This document shows, piece after piece, positions 63,291 through 64,000 of a DNA stretch of 64,000 bases (its first letter is position 1; every line of letters begins with the position of its first letter). The notes beneath the pieces are model-generated. The model was not told the DNA's origin and searched no databases. It saw only the letters and a list, made by a program, of their open reading frames with translations. Position numbers and translations under genes: made by a program. This stretch comes from Rhinopomastus cyanomelas (Eukaryota; Chordata; Aves; Bucerotiformes; Rhinopomastidae): assembly GCA_013400115.1 (NCBI GenBank), contig VXBP01010342.1, positions 79,232 to 143,231 of the forward strand, given 5' to 3'.

Positions 63291-64000
63291 AGTTACAGGG
63301 CAAATTTTGATCCTTATCAGCAAAGTAACGTCTAATGAAGTCTTTGTCTTCCCTTTATATTCCTCTGAAATTCTGCTTTTTGTGCAATCCTGGATTCAGT
63401 TAAGCAAAGATACCATCACTACATACTGAAACTTATACACTGTCCCCCTCAGAGAGAACGTACAATCCATAGATGCAGCTGAAGGAAGAAGGCTTCTAAA
63501 AATACATTCTTTACAATAGCAAGAACATTTGAACACAGAGAATACAGGAAGTTATATTTTTAGTTATATTTCTGGCTAAGAGCTCAACAATTTTCTTCCT
63601 ATTTTTCTTGTAGTCCTCACAATACTTCCCACAGTCTTACAATGCTGTGCTGCAGATGACACACAGAAGTCTTACCAGGAATGTCAATTCTCTGCTTTAT
63701 CAGCTTTATATCTAATAGGAGGCAGACAAAGATGAAACATTGTAACTAGTTAAATAGCTACCAAAAAGATACATTAAAAAAAATAATTCTTGGAGCACCT
63801 TAAAAAAATAGTGATGTATTAGGTACATAGTTGTAATGAAGTAGAACTGTTATGCATAGTTAACACCTGTTAGGCAAGAAAATGGTATTGACAGCCTTCT
63901 AGATGCTGCATAAATTCATATTCTACTTCTATTATAATTCTGCTTTTGCAGTTAAATAAACTTCATCATTTACTGCTACCCTCTGAAAATAAAGTGAACA

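Larger units (their letters stand above)
53249..64000 (-). other. AP3B1: AP3B1 upstream intron sequence (partial)
   Basis: Sequence upstream of the exon at 53017-53248 is expected to be intron leading to the hinge exons. I searched the minus strand for the hinge motifs I recall (LLDLDDF, MADLEGL) and did not find them, so the next confirmed exon is probably outside the window. The stretch holds two CR1 copies, an assembly gap, several inverted repeats and one weak exon candidate at 57 kb. Confidence 0.6.

Noticed and set aside
63673..63708. 36-nt minus-strand micro-exon candidate between cctattag and gtaaga
   Set aside because: Good splice-like edges, but only one frame is open, it is very short and matches nothing in AP3B1 that I recall.

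Overview
The window is vertebrate nuclear DNA, almost certainly from a bird. The main reason is at least 17 pieces of the CR1 (chicken repeat 1) LINE. Most end in the usual avian 3' signature: a 'gatgatctt..aggtcccttcca' block followed by a short (gattctat)n tail. There is also a decayed LTR of a type common in bird genomes. The sequence is AT-rich, has no CpG island, and most long open frames are chance or CR1-derived.

The one protein-coding gene I can support is the 3' end of AP3B1, the beta-3A subunit of the AP-3 adaptor complex, on the minus strand. Five coding exons are visible: 53017-53248, 50114-50198, 41171-41268, 35934-36072 and 23555-23708. All are flanked by GT-AG introns, the splice phases fit together, and they give 708 nt, i.e. 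the last 235 residues plus a stop. They encode the C-terminal ear region of the subunit. Upstream exons (trunk and acidic/serine-rich hinge) should lie beyond position 53249. I did not find the expected LLDLDDF hinge exon in the window. One phase-compatible 102-nt exon-like frame at 57035-57136 is reported as a weak candidate only.

Layout: 1-23.2 kb is intergenic sequence downstream of AP3B1. It holds an ERV-type LTR at 8.66-9.33 kb, a head-to-tail run of CR1 copies at 10.5-15.0 kb, and stretches of complex non-repetitive sequence that may be conserved non-coding elements. In mammals this side of AP3B1 faces TBCA and OTP. From 23.2 to 23.55 kb is a probable 3' UTR with an AATAAA signal. From 23.7 to 53 kb are the exons and large introns, with CR1 insertions, including an inverted pair at 43.0/45.9 kb. 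From 53.25 to 64 kb is further intron with CR1 copies, an assembly gap (56486-56500) flanked by an identical 20-bp sequence, and several perfect inverted repeats.

I found no CRISPR array, bacterial system, tRNA or rRNA, and no clear undescribed system. The findings are modest: a candidate cassette exon, a paired-CR1 hairpin, an assembly artefact, hairpins and candidate regulatory blocks.
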